Shown here: one piece after another, positions 27,079 to 35,843 of the stretch
Position numbering within the stretch: position 1 is the first letter of the stretch
Layout: the number at the start of each line of letters is the position of its first letter
Assembly: GCA_963782885.1 (NCBI GenBank)
Contig: CAWALL010000009.1
Span: 105,698-169,697 of the forward strand
DNA: 64,000 bases
Direction of reading: 5' to 3'
Source: DATAOG01 sp963782885
GTDB lineage: Bacteria; Pseudomonadota; Alphaproteobacteria; Geminicoccales; Geminicoccaceae
The notes under the pieces: generated by a model
What the model was told of the DNA's origin: nothing
Seen by the model: the letters and a program-made list of their open reading frames with translations, nothing else
Databases searched by the model: none
Position numbers and translations under genes: made by a program

Positions 27079-28647
27079 TCAAGAGGTCGATCGCAGAATC
27101 AGCACCCAATCATCGAACCCGGAACGGTTGCGGGCGCGCTCGGGCTGCAGCCGTCGCGACCCGGTCGCCGGGAACGGCGAGCCGCTGACGGTGACGAACC
27201 GGCCGCCGGCCGGATCGAACCAACGGGCCACGACCTGCGGACCGGCGAGCTGACCGAGATCGACGGTGATCGCGCGCTCCGTGGGCATGTAGACCATCGC
27301 GAACGACCGGTCGGAGGCGCGCGCCGCGACCGCCCGCGCCGCCTCCGGACCGTGACCGCCGGTCAGGAAGCTGTGCTCGGCATCCGGCTCGAGCAGCCAC
27401 CACGGCACCGTCGCCATCAGCTCGCGCAGACGGGTCATGCTGCGCGCGCCGGGGCTCGCCAGCGCCTCCTGCCAGGTCACCGGCGTCGAAAAGAGGCCCG
27501 GCCCGTGGAAATGCCAGATCGGGTTGTTGCCGAAGACCTGCCCGCTCGCGCCGCAAAGCACCGCCTGGTAGGCCTGCATCCGCAGGTCCTGCTCGGTGAT
27601 CCCGTGCTCGTTCTCGTAGGCGCTCTCGATCAGGAAGAACGGCATGCGCTCGGGCCGGGCATACTGCTCGAGCGCCGCGGCGTAGATCGGCCCGTAGGTA
27701 TAGATGTCGTTGACCTGGAGCCACGGCTCGCCCCGCCAGTAGTCGAGCGCCGGGCTGTCGGGCCGGTCGTGCGCGGTCTGCAGAGCATCCGGGTCGAACT
27801 CGCGGATGCCGGTCGCGATCGCCCGCACCAAGTCCTTGTCCGGCGGATTGTAGTCGCCGCCATGAACCCAGACGATGTTCGGGAAGTCACGATAGCGCCG
27901 GCCGAGATAGGCGCCGTACTGACGCAGCCGGTCCGGGCCGTTGGCGACCATGGCCCGGTACCAGCCTTGCGAGCCACCGTGCCAGCCGGCATAGGACGGG
28001 GTCAGCAGGACCAGAAAGCCCTTCTCGGCCGCCCGCCGCAGCACCCAGTCGGCGTGGCTGAAGTACGCCTCGTTGGGCGACGTGTAGTCGGCGAACAGGC
28101 TGGCGACGCTGGTCCCGTAATGTGCGAAGCGTCGTGGCAACCACCCCGCGAGCGAGGCGACCGCCTCGAACGCCTGGCCACGAAAGGGCCGTTGTCCGTA
28201 AGCGTTGGCCGCCGGGTTGGTCGAAAAGCGATGCTCGATGAGGTTGACCAGCAGCGTGTTGAAGCCGCGGGCCTGCCGGTCGTCGAGATAGAGATCGACC
28301 TCCTCGCGGGTGAGGTCCGCGATCAGCGACCAGGCCGCGTCGCCCTGGATCAGAAACGGTTGTCCGGCGGCATCGACCAGATAGCGCTTGTCGGGCTCGA
28401 CGTGCAGCGGAAAAACCGGCGCCCTCTGCATCCCGGCCAGCGCGGCGGCGCTCTCGGCCTTGGCGAAATCGGCGATCAGCGGCGGACCCGCCTCGGGGTC
28501 CGCGGCCCGGGCCGCGGCCGCGCCGGATCCGAGGACGGCGATCATCAGGGTGGTGTTGGCCACTGCCCGGACGCCGCGCAGGCCGGCTAGCCAGCCGGAG
28601 CCGTGCTCGGGGGTGACGCGCAGGGTGGCTCGCCGGGTTTGCGCCAT
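27079..28647 (-). CDS. DUF4038 apiosidase-like glycoside hydrolase (GH140-like) with C-terminal collagen-binding-like domain
   Basis: This protein of about 522 aa has a hydrophobic N-terminal segment ending AAAARAADPE, probably a signal sequence, after an arginine-rich start. The central TIM-barrel region includes YLVDAAGQPFLIQGDAAWSL, NIVWVHGGDYNPP and FFLIESAYENEHG, the last near the expected catalytic acid. The C-terminus (RSFAMVYMPTERAITVDLGQL) resembles the small beta domain following DUF4038. It probably cleaves a pentose-containing polymer outside the cytoplasm. The ATG at 28647 shares one base with the stop of the aminotransferase gene (TGATG); a GTG at 28650 is an alternative start. 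Confidence 0.83.
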   Translation of the reverse strand: MAQTRRATLRVTPEHGSGWLAGLRGVRAVANTTLMIAVLGSGAAAARAADPEAGPPLIADFAKAESAAALAGMQRAPVFPLHVEPDKRYLVDAAGQPFLIQGDAAWSLIADLTREEVDLYLDDRQARGFNTLLVNLIEHRFSTNPAANAYGQRPFRGQAFEAVASLAGWLPRRFAHYGTSVASLFADYTSPNEAYFSHADWVLRRAAEKGFLVLLTPSYAGWHGGSQGWYRAMVANGPDRLRQYGAYLGRRYRDFPNIVWVHGGDYNPPDKDLVRAIATGIREFDPDALQTAHDRPDSPALDYWRGEPWLQVNDIYTYGPIYAAALEQYARPERMPFFLIESAYENEHGITEQDLRMQAYQAVLCGASGQVFGNNPIWHFHGPGLFSTPVTWQEALASPGARSMTRLRELMATVPWWLLEPDAEHSFLTGGHGPEAARAVAARASDRSFAMVYMPTERAITVDLGQLAGPQVVARWFDPAGGRFVTVSGSPFPATGSRRLQPERARNRSGFDDWVLILRSTS

Positions 28648-30053
28648 CACCGCGCCGCGACCTCGTTACCCACGACCGGCGGCCGCTTGGGCGGTCCGTC
28701 GGGCTGGTTGTAGCCCCGGTACACGGTCTGGGATGGCCGGCCGACGAGGTAATGTTCGACGCCGTGGTCGAGGGCCCGCCGATAGACCTCGAGCGCGCCG
28801 TCGATCGCCGCCACGGTGAGGTCGATGTCATGGTCGGTATGGGCATAGCTGACGACCAGCGAGGGCATCAGCACGCCGCGCCGGATCGTCTCCTGCAGGA
28901 ACAGCGTCCGGAACGCCTGCGATGGCCGCCGGTCCGGCCCGAGCGTGGCGTAGGACAGGCAGCAGGGCTTGCCCAGGATCTGGACGAAGTCGGCCAGGCC
29001 ATGCCGGCGGATGACCTGCTCGGCGGACTGCCGGAGCCGGGCCCCCTGCCGGTACAGGTGCTCGATCACGCCCTCGTCTCGATAGACCTGCATGGTCGCG
29101 ATCGCCGCGGCCAGCGCGTGGGTCTCGGCGCCATGGGTGGTCGAGAGCAGGAAGACGCGCGGCCGGTCGACGTGGTCGAGGCCGCCGAGGCGCATGAACT
29201 CGCGCCGGCCCGCGAGCGCCGAGACCGAGAAGCCGTTGGCGAGCGCCTTGCCGAAGGTGGCGAGGTCGGGGACGACGCCGTAGAGCTTCTGCGCACCGCC
29301 GTTGTGCCAGCGAAAGCCCGTGATCATCTCGTCGAGGATCAACAGCGCGCCATTGGCGTGGCACAGCCGCTGCAGGGCCTGCAGATAGCCGAGCGGCGGA
29401 TCCTCGGTGCGTGCCGGCTCGAGGAGCAGCGCGGCGATCCTGCCCGGATGCTGCTCGAACAGCGCCTCGACGCCGGCGATGTCGTTGTAACGGAAGGTGA
29501 GCGTCAGCTGCCGGATCGCCTCCGGAATGCCGGCGTTCATCGGCGTGGTCCCGATGAACCAGTCGTCGGTGGAGAAGAACGGGTGGTCGGCGCAGCAGGC
29601 GATCAGGTTGCGGCCGGTGTAGGCGCGGGCCAGCCGGACCGCGCCTGAGGTCGCGTCCGAACCGTCGCTGCAGAACTTGACCATCTCAGCGCCGTCGATC
29701 AGGTCCAGGAACGCCTCGGCGCAGGTCAGCTCGATCGTCGACGGGCGGGTGAAGTTGCTGCCGCGTCGCAGTTCGCGCTGCACGGCCTCAATGACCGGGG
29801 GATAGGCATGACCGAGGCCGACCGCCCGGTTGCCCATGCCGTACTCGATGTATGGACGACCGTCGACGTCCCAGACCCGGCAGCCGGAGCCGCGGACGAT
29901 GAACCCCGGCGCGAGAACCGGATATTGATCGTCGCCCTTGGCATAGGTGTGACACCCGCCCGGGATCAGCTCGTGGGCCCGCGCCTGCCGGGATCGCGAC
30001 GTCGGCACCGGCCGCAATCCAGACTGGTGAACCTGATGACCATTCAGCTGCAT
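28647..30053 (-). CDS. Class III aminotransferase, glutamate-1-semialdehyde aminomutase-like
   Basis: This 468-aa PLP enzyme resembles glutamate-1-semialdehyde 2,1-aminomutase. It has GMGNRAVGLGHAYP, FCSDGSDATSGAVRLARA, LLILDEMITGFRW and the PLP lysine in TFGKALANGFSVSA. The ATG at 30053 is preferred because GAGGA lies seven bases upstream. The C-terminus is about 40 residues longer than typical HemL. Genomic setting (polysaccharide genes, coupled hydrolase) argues against a haem role and for amination of a keto-sugar or a substituent. A similar arrangement is seen for sugar-linked aminotransferases, but the substrate is unknown. Confidence 0.85.
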   Translation of the reverse strand: MQLNGHQVHQSGLRPVPTSRSRQARAHELIPGGCHTYAKGDDQYPVLAPGFIVRGSGCRVWDVDGRPYIEYGMGNRAVGLGHAYPPVIEAVQRELRRGSNFTRPSTIELTCAEAFLDLIDGAEMVKFCSDGSDATSGAVRLARAYTGRNLIACCADHPFFSTDDWFIGTTPMNAGIPEAIRQLTLTFRYNDIAGVEALFEQHPGRIAALLLEPARTEDPPLGYLQALQRLCHANGALLILDEMITGFRWHNGGAQKLYGVVPDLATFGKALANGFSVSALAGRREFMRLGGLDHVDRPRVFLLSTTHGAETHALAAAIATMQVYRDEGVIEHLYRQGARLRQSAEQVIRRHGLADFVQILGKPCCLSYATLGPDRRPSQAFRTLFLQETIRRGVLMPSLVVSYAHTDHDIDLTVAAIDGALEVYRRALDHGVEHYLVGRPSQTVYRGYNQPDGPPKRPPVVGNEVAAR

Positions 30054-30459
30054 GCGGCCGTCCTCAAAAGTTCGCGACGTGCCTGAGCGCCGCCGCCGGA
30101 GATCGTCACGGGCGTCGGCAGGCGCCCCCGCAAGCCTAGAGCCTGCCAGCGGCTCCAGCCCTGGTTGCATTGGGCCGGCGCTTCGCCGCAGACCTGCCGG
30201 TGATGCGCCGGTTCCAAGAGGTTAGCGCAAGTCCGCGGCCCGACCCGGTCTGCAAAACGGACTAAATCCCCCGCAAGAAAGGCGTAGCCGCTGCCAACCG
30301 ACCGATCCCGCCGGCCCCGGCGTCATCCCTAAGCCGGAACCGGCCGACGCCGGATCGCGATGACGCGCGGGGCCGGTCGGCACCGCCCGCCTGCAGGCCG
30401 GCCAGCCCACGAGCGTCGGCTGCCGGCAGCCCCTCGCTGATCGACGACGGAACGGCGCG
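30054..30459. other. Intergenic region between aminotransferase and regulator genes, 406 bp
   Basis: The region should contain the promoter of the aminotransferase-hydrolase operon and the 3' end of the regulator transcript, both on the minus strand. I find no gene, RNA or strong terminator in it. Confidence 0.45.
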
Positions 30460-31302
30460 TCAGCCCGGGCGTCGATACTGGCTGTTACCTTCGAAGAAGC
30501 CGTTGGTCAGGTAGACGACCTGCGTACGATTGGTTGCTTTCAGCTTCTTCATGATGTTGCGGATATGAACCTTGACGGTGCTTTCGCACATGTTCAGTTC
30601 GTAGGCGATCAGCTTGTTGGCCATGCCACGCCGCAGGCAATCCAGGATCTGCGCCTGCCGCTGCGTGAAGCCCTCGATCAGCGGCGTACCCTCGGATCCG
30701 TCACGGGCGCCCGAAGACGACAGCAAGGCATTGGTCGGCGCAAAGGTGCCGCCGGCGCAGACCAGGTGGACCGCCTGGACGGCGACCAGCGATGCGAGGC
30801 TGGTGGGAATGTAGCCGCGCACCCCGAGCTCGAACGCCGCTCGAATGTTCTCGGCATCCTCGTAGTCGGACAGGACCGCCACCGGAATCGAGGGCATGAG
30901 TTCGCCGACCCGCGACAGCAGGCTCGTAACCCCGGCCGAGGACATGCGCTCAGGACCGGTGGCGATGATGACGGCCCGGATTTCGAGGTCGGCCGCCGGC
31001 CCGGCCACGATCTGCTCCGGATCCGGCAAAGCGCAGATGGTAAAGCCGCTGAGATGGCTCTGCAGCCAGCGCCCGACACAGTCGCGGGTGAAGGTCCGCG
31101 CGTCGAGATAGATGAGCGTAGGGGCGTCCGGAGCGACTTGTCCGGTTCCGGAACAGCCCGGATCGGTTCGCCGTCGCCCGGCGTCCCGATCGCCCCCCGT
31201 CAGCCCGAATTGATCGAGGGCGGAGTCCGTGAGCCTGACGCCGGCGGGCAGACCGGCGTCGCTCCAGCCGACACCTCGGCTCGTAGCCTCAGTCGTGGTC
31301 AT
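30460..31302 (-). CDS. LuxR/NarL-type regulator with degenerate receiver domain
   Basis: This 280-aa DNA-binding regulator has a receiver-like domain near residues 60-185 and a C-terminal LuxR HTH, FTQRQAQILDCLRRGMANKLIAYELNMCESTVKVHIRNIMKKL. The phospho-acceptor position, normally an aspartate at the end of strand 3, is replaced in AVIIATGPERM. The conserved lysine region reads GYIPTSLASL, without lysine. Phosphorylation-independent action is therefore likely. ATG at 31302 has AGGAG upstream; the frame is open to 31338. It is divergent from the second LuxR-type gene and next to the polysaccharide locus, whose expression it may control. Confidence 0.85.
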   Translation of the reverse strand: MTTTEATSRGVGWSDAGLPAGVRLTDSALDQFGLTGGDRDAGRRRTDPGCSGTGQVAPDAPTLIYLDARTFTRDCVGRWLQSHLSGFTICALPDPEQIVAGPAADLEIRAVIIATGPERMSSAGVTSLLSRVGELMPSIPVAVLSDYEDAENIRAAFELGVRGYIPTSLASLVAVQAVHLVCAGGTFAPTNALLSSSGARDGSEGTPLIEGFTQRQAQILDCLRRGMANKLIAYELNMCESTVKVHIRNIMKKLKATNRTQVVYLTNGFFEGNSQYRRPG

Positions 31303-31469
31303 CTGGCGCTCTCCTGGGTGCCTATTCAGGCTCCCCATTTGGGTAAATCTCGCAAGGCCGGCTCGCTGGTCGAGACTGCCGCCCTACTCACGCGTTCCTA
31401 ATTGAGTGTATCCCCGGATTTTTGGTGTCATCCCGCAATCACAATGAGCTGGAGCGAGGACAGGTGCCT

Positions 31470-31485
31470 ACCCCCAGATGGGGGT
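31470..31485. promoter_or_regulatory. 16-bp dyad, lux-box-like operator
   Basis: The sequence ACCCCCAGATGGGGGT has perfectly complementary 6-bp arms around a 4-bp centre. It lies between the two divergent LuxR-type genes. Its centre is about 41 bp upstream of the start site predicted from the TATAAT at 31506-31511, the position used by class II activators. A LuxR-family protein is the natural candidate ligand. Confidence 0.65.
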
Positions 31486-31505
31486 GATTCAATTCAAATT
31501 TATGC

Positions 31506-31511
31506 TATAAT
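31506..31511 (+). promoter_or_regulatory. Predicted -10 element of the plus-strand LuxR-type gene
   Basis: A perfect TATAAT hexamer lies in an AT-rich segment that stands out from the surrounding GC-rich sequence. No good TTGACA is found 16-18 bp upstream; instead the 16-bp dyad covers that position, which suggests activator dependence. The predicted transcription start is near 31518. Confidence 0.6.
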
Positions 31512-31571
31512 GAGGTACCGAAATTGAGGGTGCCCCTGTTAAGCAAGGCGCGTGGACGACCTGGAGCGCAC

Positions 31572-32702
31572 ATGTCAGTTGAAAACACGCTGCAAAGACT
31601 TATACCGCTAATTTACGACACCACCACCTCTGAGGCATTGCCGGAACTTCTCCAGGCTGTCCAGCAATTGTTTCGCGCCCGCGCCTGCGGCCTGGCTGTA
31701 TTCAACTTCCAGCATCGACAGGGCGCATTAGAGTCGAACAGCGGCTACGACCCCGGCTTCGTGATTTCGTACCGCGACCACTATTCGCGTTACGATCCTT
31801 GGTTGCGCAACGAGCAGCCTTACCGTGTGCCTGGCACAGTCCATCTCGGTCGAGAACTGGTGCCTGAAGCTGAACTTTTAGATAGTAGGTTCTATCAAGA
31901 ATGGCTGAAGCCGCAGAACCTTTTCTACCGTTTGAGCGCAGTGCTGATCCGAGAAGAGGCGAGCTTGGTCTATTTCTCTATCACGCGTGGGCGCGAAGAC
32001 ACTCCGTTCGGTTTCGAAGAGATACGGCTGTGCCGGACGCTCGCGCCCCATCTGCGCAGCGCCGTTCAGATGCGCCGACAGCTCGCTATGCTCGAGGTCG
32101 AGCGGAACGCGGCCGTCGAGGTTCTCGACCGGCTGCCGACGGCTGTGGTGCTCTGCGATCAGAGCGGGACGCCGATCATCGTCAATGGCGCCGCGCGGGA
32201 GATTCTTGCGACCAACGACGGGCTGGTCGTGCGGGGCGGCAAGCTCGCCGCGCGCCGGCAGTTCGAATCCGCCGTCCTCGAGAACCTGATCGTCGGCGCT
32301 GCCACCACGGCCCGCGGCCGAGGTCAGACTTCCGGCGGCACGATGTCGGTGTCACGGGCCTCCGGGTCGCGCCCGCTGTCCGTGCTCGTCTCGCCGATGC
32401 GGGCGCCGGGGACGGGTCCCGGGCATCGCCGGATCGCCGCGGCGCTCTTCATCAGCGATCCCGAATCGATCACCCTCACCAATGAGGAGCGCCTGCTGCA
32501 GTTGTATGGCCTGACGCGCGCCGAGAGTCGGTTGGCAGCCAAGCTCGCCGAGGGCAGATCGCTGGAGGAGGCCGCGGCCGTGCTCAATATCAAAACCCAG
32601 ACCGCGCGCAGCTACATCAAGCGGATCCTCTGCAAGACCGGGACCAAGCGGCAGGTCGAGCTGGTCCGCCTGCTCCTCCTCAGCCCGGCTCAACTGAGCT
32701 GA
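31572..32702 (+). CDS. LuxR-type transcriptional regulator with PAS-like sensory region
   Basis: This 376-aa protein ends in a LuxR-type HTH (LTRAESRLAAKLAEGRSLEEAAAVLNIKTQTARSYIKRI). A central stretch near residues 190-230 (EVLDRLPTAVVLCDQSGTPIIVNGAAREIL) looks like a PAS domain. The N-terminal 150 residues are tryptophan- and tyrosine-rich, but the AHL-binding motif of LuxR/TraR is not clear, so another ligand is likely. ATG 31572 with GGAG five bases upstream is preferred to TTG 31524. It is preceded by the dyad and TATAAT box, which suggests autoregulation or control by the divergent regulator. Confidence 0.85.
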   Translation: MSVENTLQRLIPLIYDTTTSEALPELLQAVQQLFRARACGLAVFNFQHRQGALESNSGYDPGFVISYRDHYSRYDPWLRNEQPYRVPGTVHLGRELVPEAELLDSRFYQEWLKPQNLFYRLSAVLIREEASLVYFSITRGREDTPFGFEEIRLCRTLAPHLRSAVQMRRQLAMLEVERNAAVEVLDRLPTAVVLCDQSGTPIIVNGAAREILATNDGLVVRGGKLAARRQFESAVLENLIVGAATTARGRGQTSGGTMSVSRASGSRPLSVLVSPMRAPGTGPGHRRIAAALFISDPESITLTNEERLLQLYGLTRAESRLAAKLAEGRSLEEAAAVLNIKTQTARSYIKRILCKTGTKRQVELVRLLLLSPAQLS

Positions 32703-32960
32703 GCACGCCACCGCGCCGGCCGTACGACTGAGGGTCCTCGGGTCGGCGGCGGCCGGATCGCGGGCGGCCGCGCCGGCTCCGCTCCCGACCGGCGAAGCTT
32801 TCCGCAGCTCGATCGCCACGACCGCGGGCGCCGGGTGCCGATGGCGCTCGACTTGCCGCCCGCGACGCCCGGCCGTAGTGTCATGGGCCTGTCAAGAAAC
32901 CGGGCAAAGACGGTCCCGGCGGTGCGGCGCCGCCGATCGTCGGAACAGGAGAGGCAGACC

Positions 32961-34286
32961 ATGCGAACCGATCGGATTGTGCTCTCGGCCGCCGTCCTGC
33001 TGGCGGTCGGTCTGGGCGGCCTCGAGGTGCGGGCCGCGACCGAAATCCAGTGGTGGCACGCCATGGGCGGGGCCAACGGCGAGCGGGTCAACCAGATCGC
33101 GCAGGGCTTCAACGACAGCCAGAGCGACTACAAGGTGACGCCGGTCTTCAAAGGCACCTACACCGAGACCATGACCGCGGCGATCGCCGCCTTCCGGGCC
33201 GGCCAGCAGCCGCACATCGTCCAGGTGTTCGAGGTCGGCACGGCGACCATGATGGCCGCCGAGGGCGCCGTCTACCCGGTCTACCAGCTGATGGCCGACG
33301 CCGGCGAACCGTTCGACCCGAAGAGCTTCCTGCCGGCGGTCATCGGCTACTACACCACCCCCGACGGCAAGATGCTCTCGATGCCGTTCAACAGCTCGAC
33401 CCCGGTACTCTGGTACAACAAGACCGCGTTCGCCAAGGCCGGCCTCGATCCCGATCAGCCCCCCAAGACCTGGCCCGAGCTGGTCGAGGACGCCAAGGCG
33501 ACCCAGGCGGCGGGCTACCCCTGCGGTCTGACCACGGCCTGGCAGTCCTGGATCCAGGTCGAGAACATGAGCGCCTGGCACAACCAGCCGATCGGCACGC
33601 TCGCGAACGGCTTCGAGGGGCTCGCAACCGAGCTCGTGTTCAACCACAACGACGTCGTGCCACGCCACATCGCCAACCTTGCCGACTGGCAGAAGAGCAA
33701 GATCTTCGACTACGGCGGCCGGACCAACGAGGCGGCCCCGAAGTTCTATACCCAGGATTGCGTGATGTACACCAAGTCCTCGGCCGGTTACGGCGGCATC
33801 AAGGCCAACGTCAAGGACTTCGAGTTCGGGGTCGGCATGCTGCCGTACTACGACGACATCAAGGGCGCGCCCCAGAACTCGATCATCGGCGGCGCCTCGC
33901 TGTGGGTCCTGAAGGGCCATCCGGCCGAGGACTACAAAGGGGTCGCGAAGTTCTTCAGCTATCTGTCCTCGCCCGAGGTCCAGGCCGCCTGGCATCAGGC
34001 GACCGGCTATCTGCCGATCACCCGGGCCGCCTACGAGCTGTCGAAGAAGCAGGGCTTCTACGAGCAGAACCCCGGCACCGACACCGCGATCAAGCAGATC
34101 ACGCTGAACCCGCCGACCGAGAACTCCAAGGGCCTGCGCTTCGGCAACTTCGTCCAGATCCGGGACATCATCAACGAGGAGCTCGAGGCGGTCTGGAACG
34201 GCAGCAAGAGCGCCAAGGACGCGCTCGACGCCGCCGCCTCGCGCGGCAACCAGCTGCTGCGCCAGTTCGAGGCCAACAACTCCTGA
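32961..34286 (+). CDS. ugpB: sn-glycerol-3-phosphate ABC transporter substrate-binding protein
   Basis: This 441-aa periplasmic protein has a signal peptide (MRTDRIVLSAAVLLAVGLGGLEVRAA) followed by TEIQWWHAMGGANGERVNQIAQGFN, the characteristic UgpB start. Further matches are MPFNSSTPVLWYNK and WLVKGHPAEDYKG-type segments. It delivers glycerol-3-phosphate or glycerophosphodiesters to UgpAE. ATG 32961 has AGGAGAGG upstream. A strong stem-loop follows the gene before ugpA, probably allowing higher expression of the binding protein. Confidence 0.93.
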   Translation: MRTDRIVLSAAVLLAVGLGGLEVRAATEIQWWHAMGGANGERVNQIAQGFNDSQSDYKVTPVFKGTYTETMTAAIAAFRAGQQPHIVQVFEVGTATMMAAEGAVYPVYQLMADAGEPFDPKSFLPAVIGYYTTPDGKMLSMPFNSSTPVLWYNKTAFAKAGLDPDQPPKTWPELVEDAKATQAAGYPCGLTTAWQSWIQVENMSAWHNQPIGTLANGFEGLATELVFNHNDVVPRHIANLADWQKSKIFDYGGRTNEAAPKFYTQDCVMYTKSSAGYGGIKANVKDFEFGVGMLPYYDDIKGAPQNSIIGGASLWVLKGHPAEDYKGVAKFFSYLSSPEVQAAWHQATGYLPITRAAYELSKKQGFYEQNPGTDTAIKQITLNPPTENSKGLRFGNFVQIRDIINEELEAVWNGSKSAKDALDAAASRGNQLLRQFEANNS

Positions 34287-34306
34287 GCGGCGGCCCTTAA
34301 GGTCGT

Positions 34307-34337
34307 GCGGGGCGCGCCGAGGCGCGGCGCGCCCCGC
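34307..34337 (+). terminator. Intercistronic stem-loop after ugpB (no U-tract)
   Basis: The perfect 13-bp stem GCGGGGCGCGCCG/CGGCGCGCCCCGC has a 5-nt loop. No T-run follows, so it is more likely an mRNA-stabilising or partial attenuating structure than a full terminator. Confidence 0.6.
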
Positions 34338-34351
34338 AGGCGCCGGACCCC

Positions 34352-35236
34352 ATGCAGAAGCGGGTGACCTTCCGCGGCCTGGCCCTGCCGCTCCTGCTGC
34401 TCGCGCCGCAGCTCCTGATCACGCTCGTCTTCTTCATCTGGCCGGCCTCGCAGGCGCTGTTCCAGTCGCTCCTGCAGCAGGACCCGTTCGGGCTGAAGAC
34501 CAGCTTCGTCGGCTTGGCCAACTTCGCCCGGGTGCTGCGCGATCCCGGCTATCTGCACTCGCTCGAGGTGACCCTGATCTTCAGCGCCGCGGTCACCTCG
34601 AGCGGGCTCGCGCTGGCGCTCCTGCTCGCGGCCATGGCGGACCGGGTGGTCAAGGGCGGCAATGCCTACAAGACGATCCTGATCTGGCCCTACGCGGTCG
34701 CGCCCGCGATCGCGGGCGTGCTGTGGCTGTTCATGTTCAACCCCTCGATCGGGATCGTCGCCTACCTGCTCCGGCACGCCGGCATCGACTGGAACCACCA
34801 GTTGAACGGCACCCAGGCCATGATCCTGGTCGTGATCGCCGCCACCTGGAAGCAGGTCAGCTACAATTTCCTGTTTTTCCTGGCTGGCCTGCAGGCGATT
34901 CCCAAGTCCCTGATCGAGGCCGCCGCGATCGACTGCGCCGGCCCCGGCCGCCGCTTCTGGACGATTATTTTTCCACTCTTGTCGCCGACCACCTTCTTTT
35001 TGATCGTGGTCAACCTGGTCTACGCGTTCTTCGACACCTTCGGGATCATCCACGCGGTGACCGCGGGCGGCCCGGCGCGCGCCACCGAGATCCTGGTCTA
35101 CAAGGTCTTCCGCGACGGCTTCATCGCCCTCGACCTCGGCGGCTCCGCCGCCCAGTCGGTCATTCTCATGCTGATCGTCATCACGCTCACCGGCCTCCAG
35201 TTCCACTACGTCGAACGCCGCGTCCAGTATCAGTAA
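34352..35236 (+). CDS. ugpA: sn-glycerol-3-phosphate ABC transporter permease UgpA
   Basis: This 294-aa inner-membrane permease has six hydrophobic helices and the EAA loop LIEAAAIDCAGPGRRFWTIIFPLLSP near residues 185-210 for contact with the ATPase. The N-terminus (RGLALPLLLLAPQLLITLVFFIWPA) is typical of UgpA. Normally ugpE follows directly; here about 4.2 kb of unrelated DNA intervenes. The protein itself appears complete, ending YVERRVQYQ as in relatives. Confidence 0.93.
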   Translation: MQKRVTFRGLALPLLLLAPQLLITLVFFIWPASQALFQSLLQQDPFGLKTSFVGLANFARVLRDPGYLHSLEVTLIFSAAVTSSGLALALLLAAMADRVVKGGNAYKTILIWPYAVAPAIAGVLWLFMFNPSIGIVAYLLRHAGIDWNHQLNGTQAMILVVIAATWKQVSYNFLFFLAGLQAIPKSLIEAAAIDCAGPGRRFWTIIFPLLSPTTFFLIVVNLVYAFFDTFGIIHAVTAGGPARATEILVYKVFRDGFIALDLGGSAAQSVILMLIVITLTGLQFHYVERRVQYQ

Positions 35237-35843
35237 ACCCCGACACCGTTACTGCCCATGCGCCACCGGACGATTGCCGCCGTCGCACGACCGGCGCACG
35301 CATGCCGCACAAGTGACGCATCTTTGACTTGCAGGCTCCAAATGGTCCATGAGGATCAACCCGGATCAACCGGATCAACCTTCGCGGCACTCCCAATATT
35401 GTCCCGCAACCACATGAATTCCAGCAAATGCGCCAACCGGCTTCCGGAATTACGATGTCGCAACCAGGCAAGTCGATACCGGATTGATGGCCGCTTGATC
35501 CGATCGACTGCGGCCCCGATGCGACAGATCTGCGCCATTCCATGCCCTGGGGGCGCGGATCACCCTCTCCCGAGATGGATGCAAGCGAGGCACGTCTGAA
35601 TGTCGCGGGCGACCGCTCGCCTGCCGCGCGTGCCGCTGGCCCCGCCCGGGCGCATTGACCAAGCCTTAACTTTTGCGAGTTAACCAATCCTTCGGGTGGT
35701 CCGTGCGACCGTGGGACTCTGTCCCCGCGCCAGCCCGGGCCGCCCACCTCGGCCAGCCGGTCCATGTCGGCGCTGGCCCAGCGCCTCGAGGGGCACGCGC
35801 TCGCATCGGTCGAGCCCCTCCAGGAGCGCGGATCCGTGGAACG
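35237..35843. other. Foreign-looking spacer after ugpA, 607 bp
   Basis: The segment joins ugpA to the decayed RHS core copy. It contains GGATCAACC three times (35353-35361, 35363-35371, 35372-35380) and stretches of lower GC near 35380-35500. Open frames there show no known motif. It may be the remains of a displaced RHS tip or the junction of an insertion. Confidence 0.5.

Noticed and set aside
35353..35380. Three copies of GGATCAACC as a possible CRISPR or iteron
   Set aside because: Only three 9-bp units with almost no spacers, so neither a CRISPR array nor a convincing origin.
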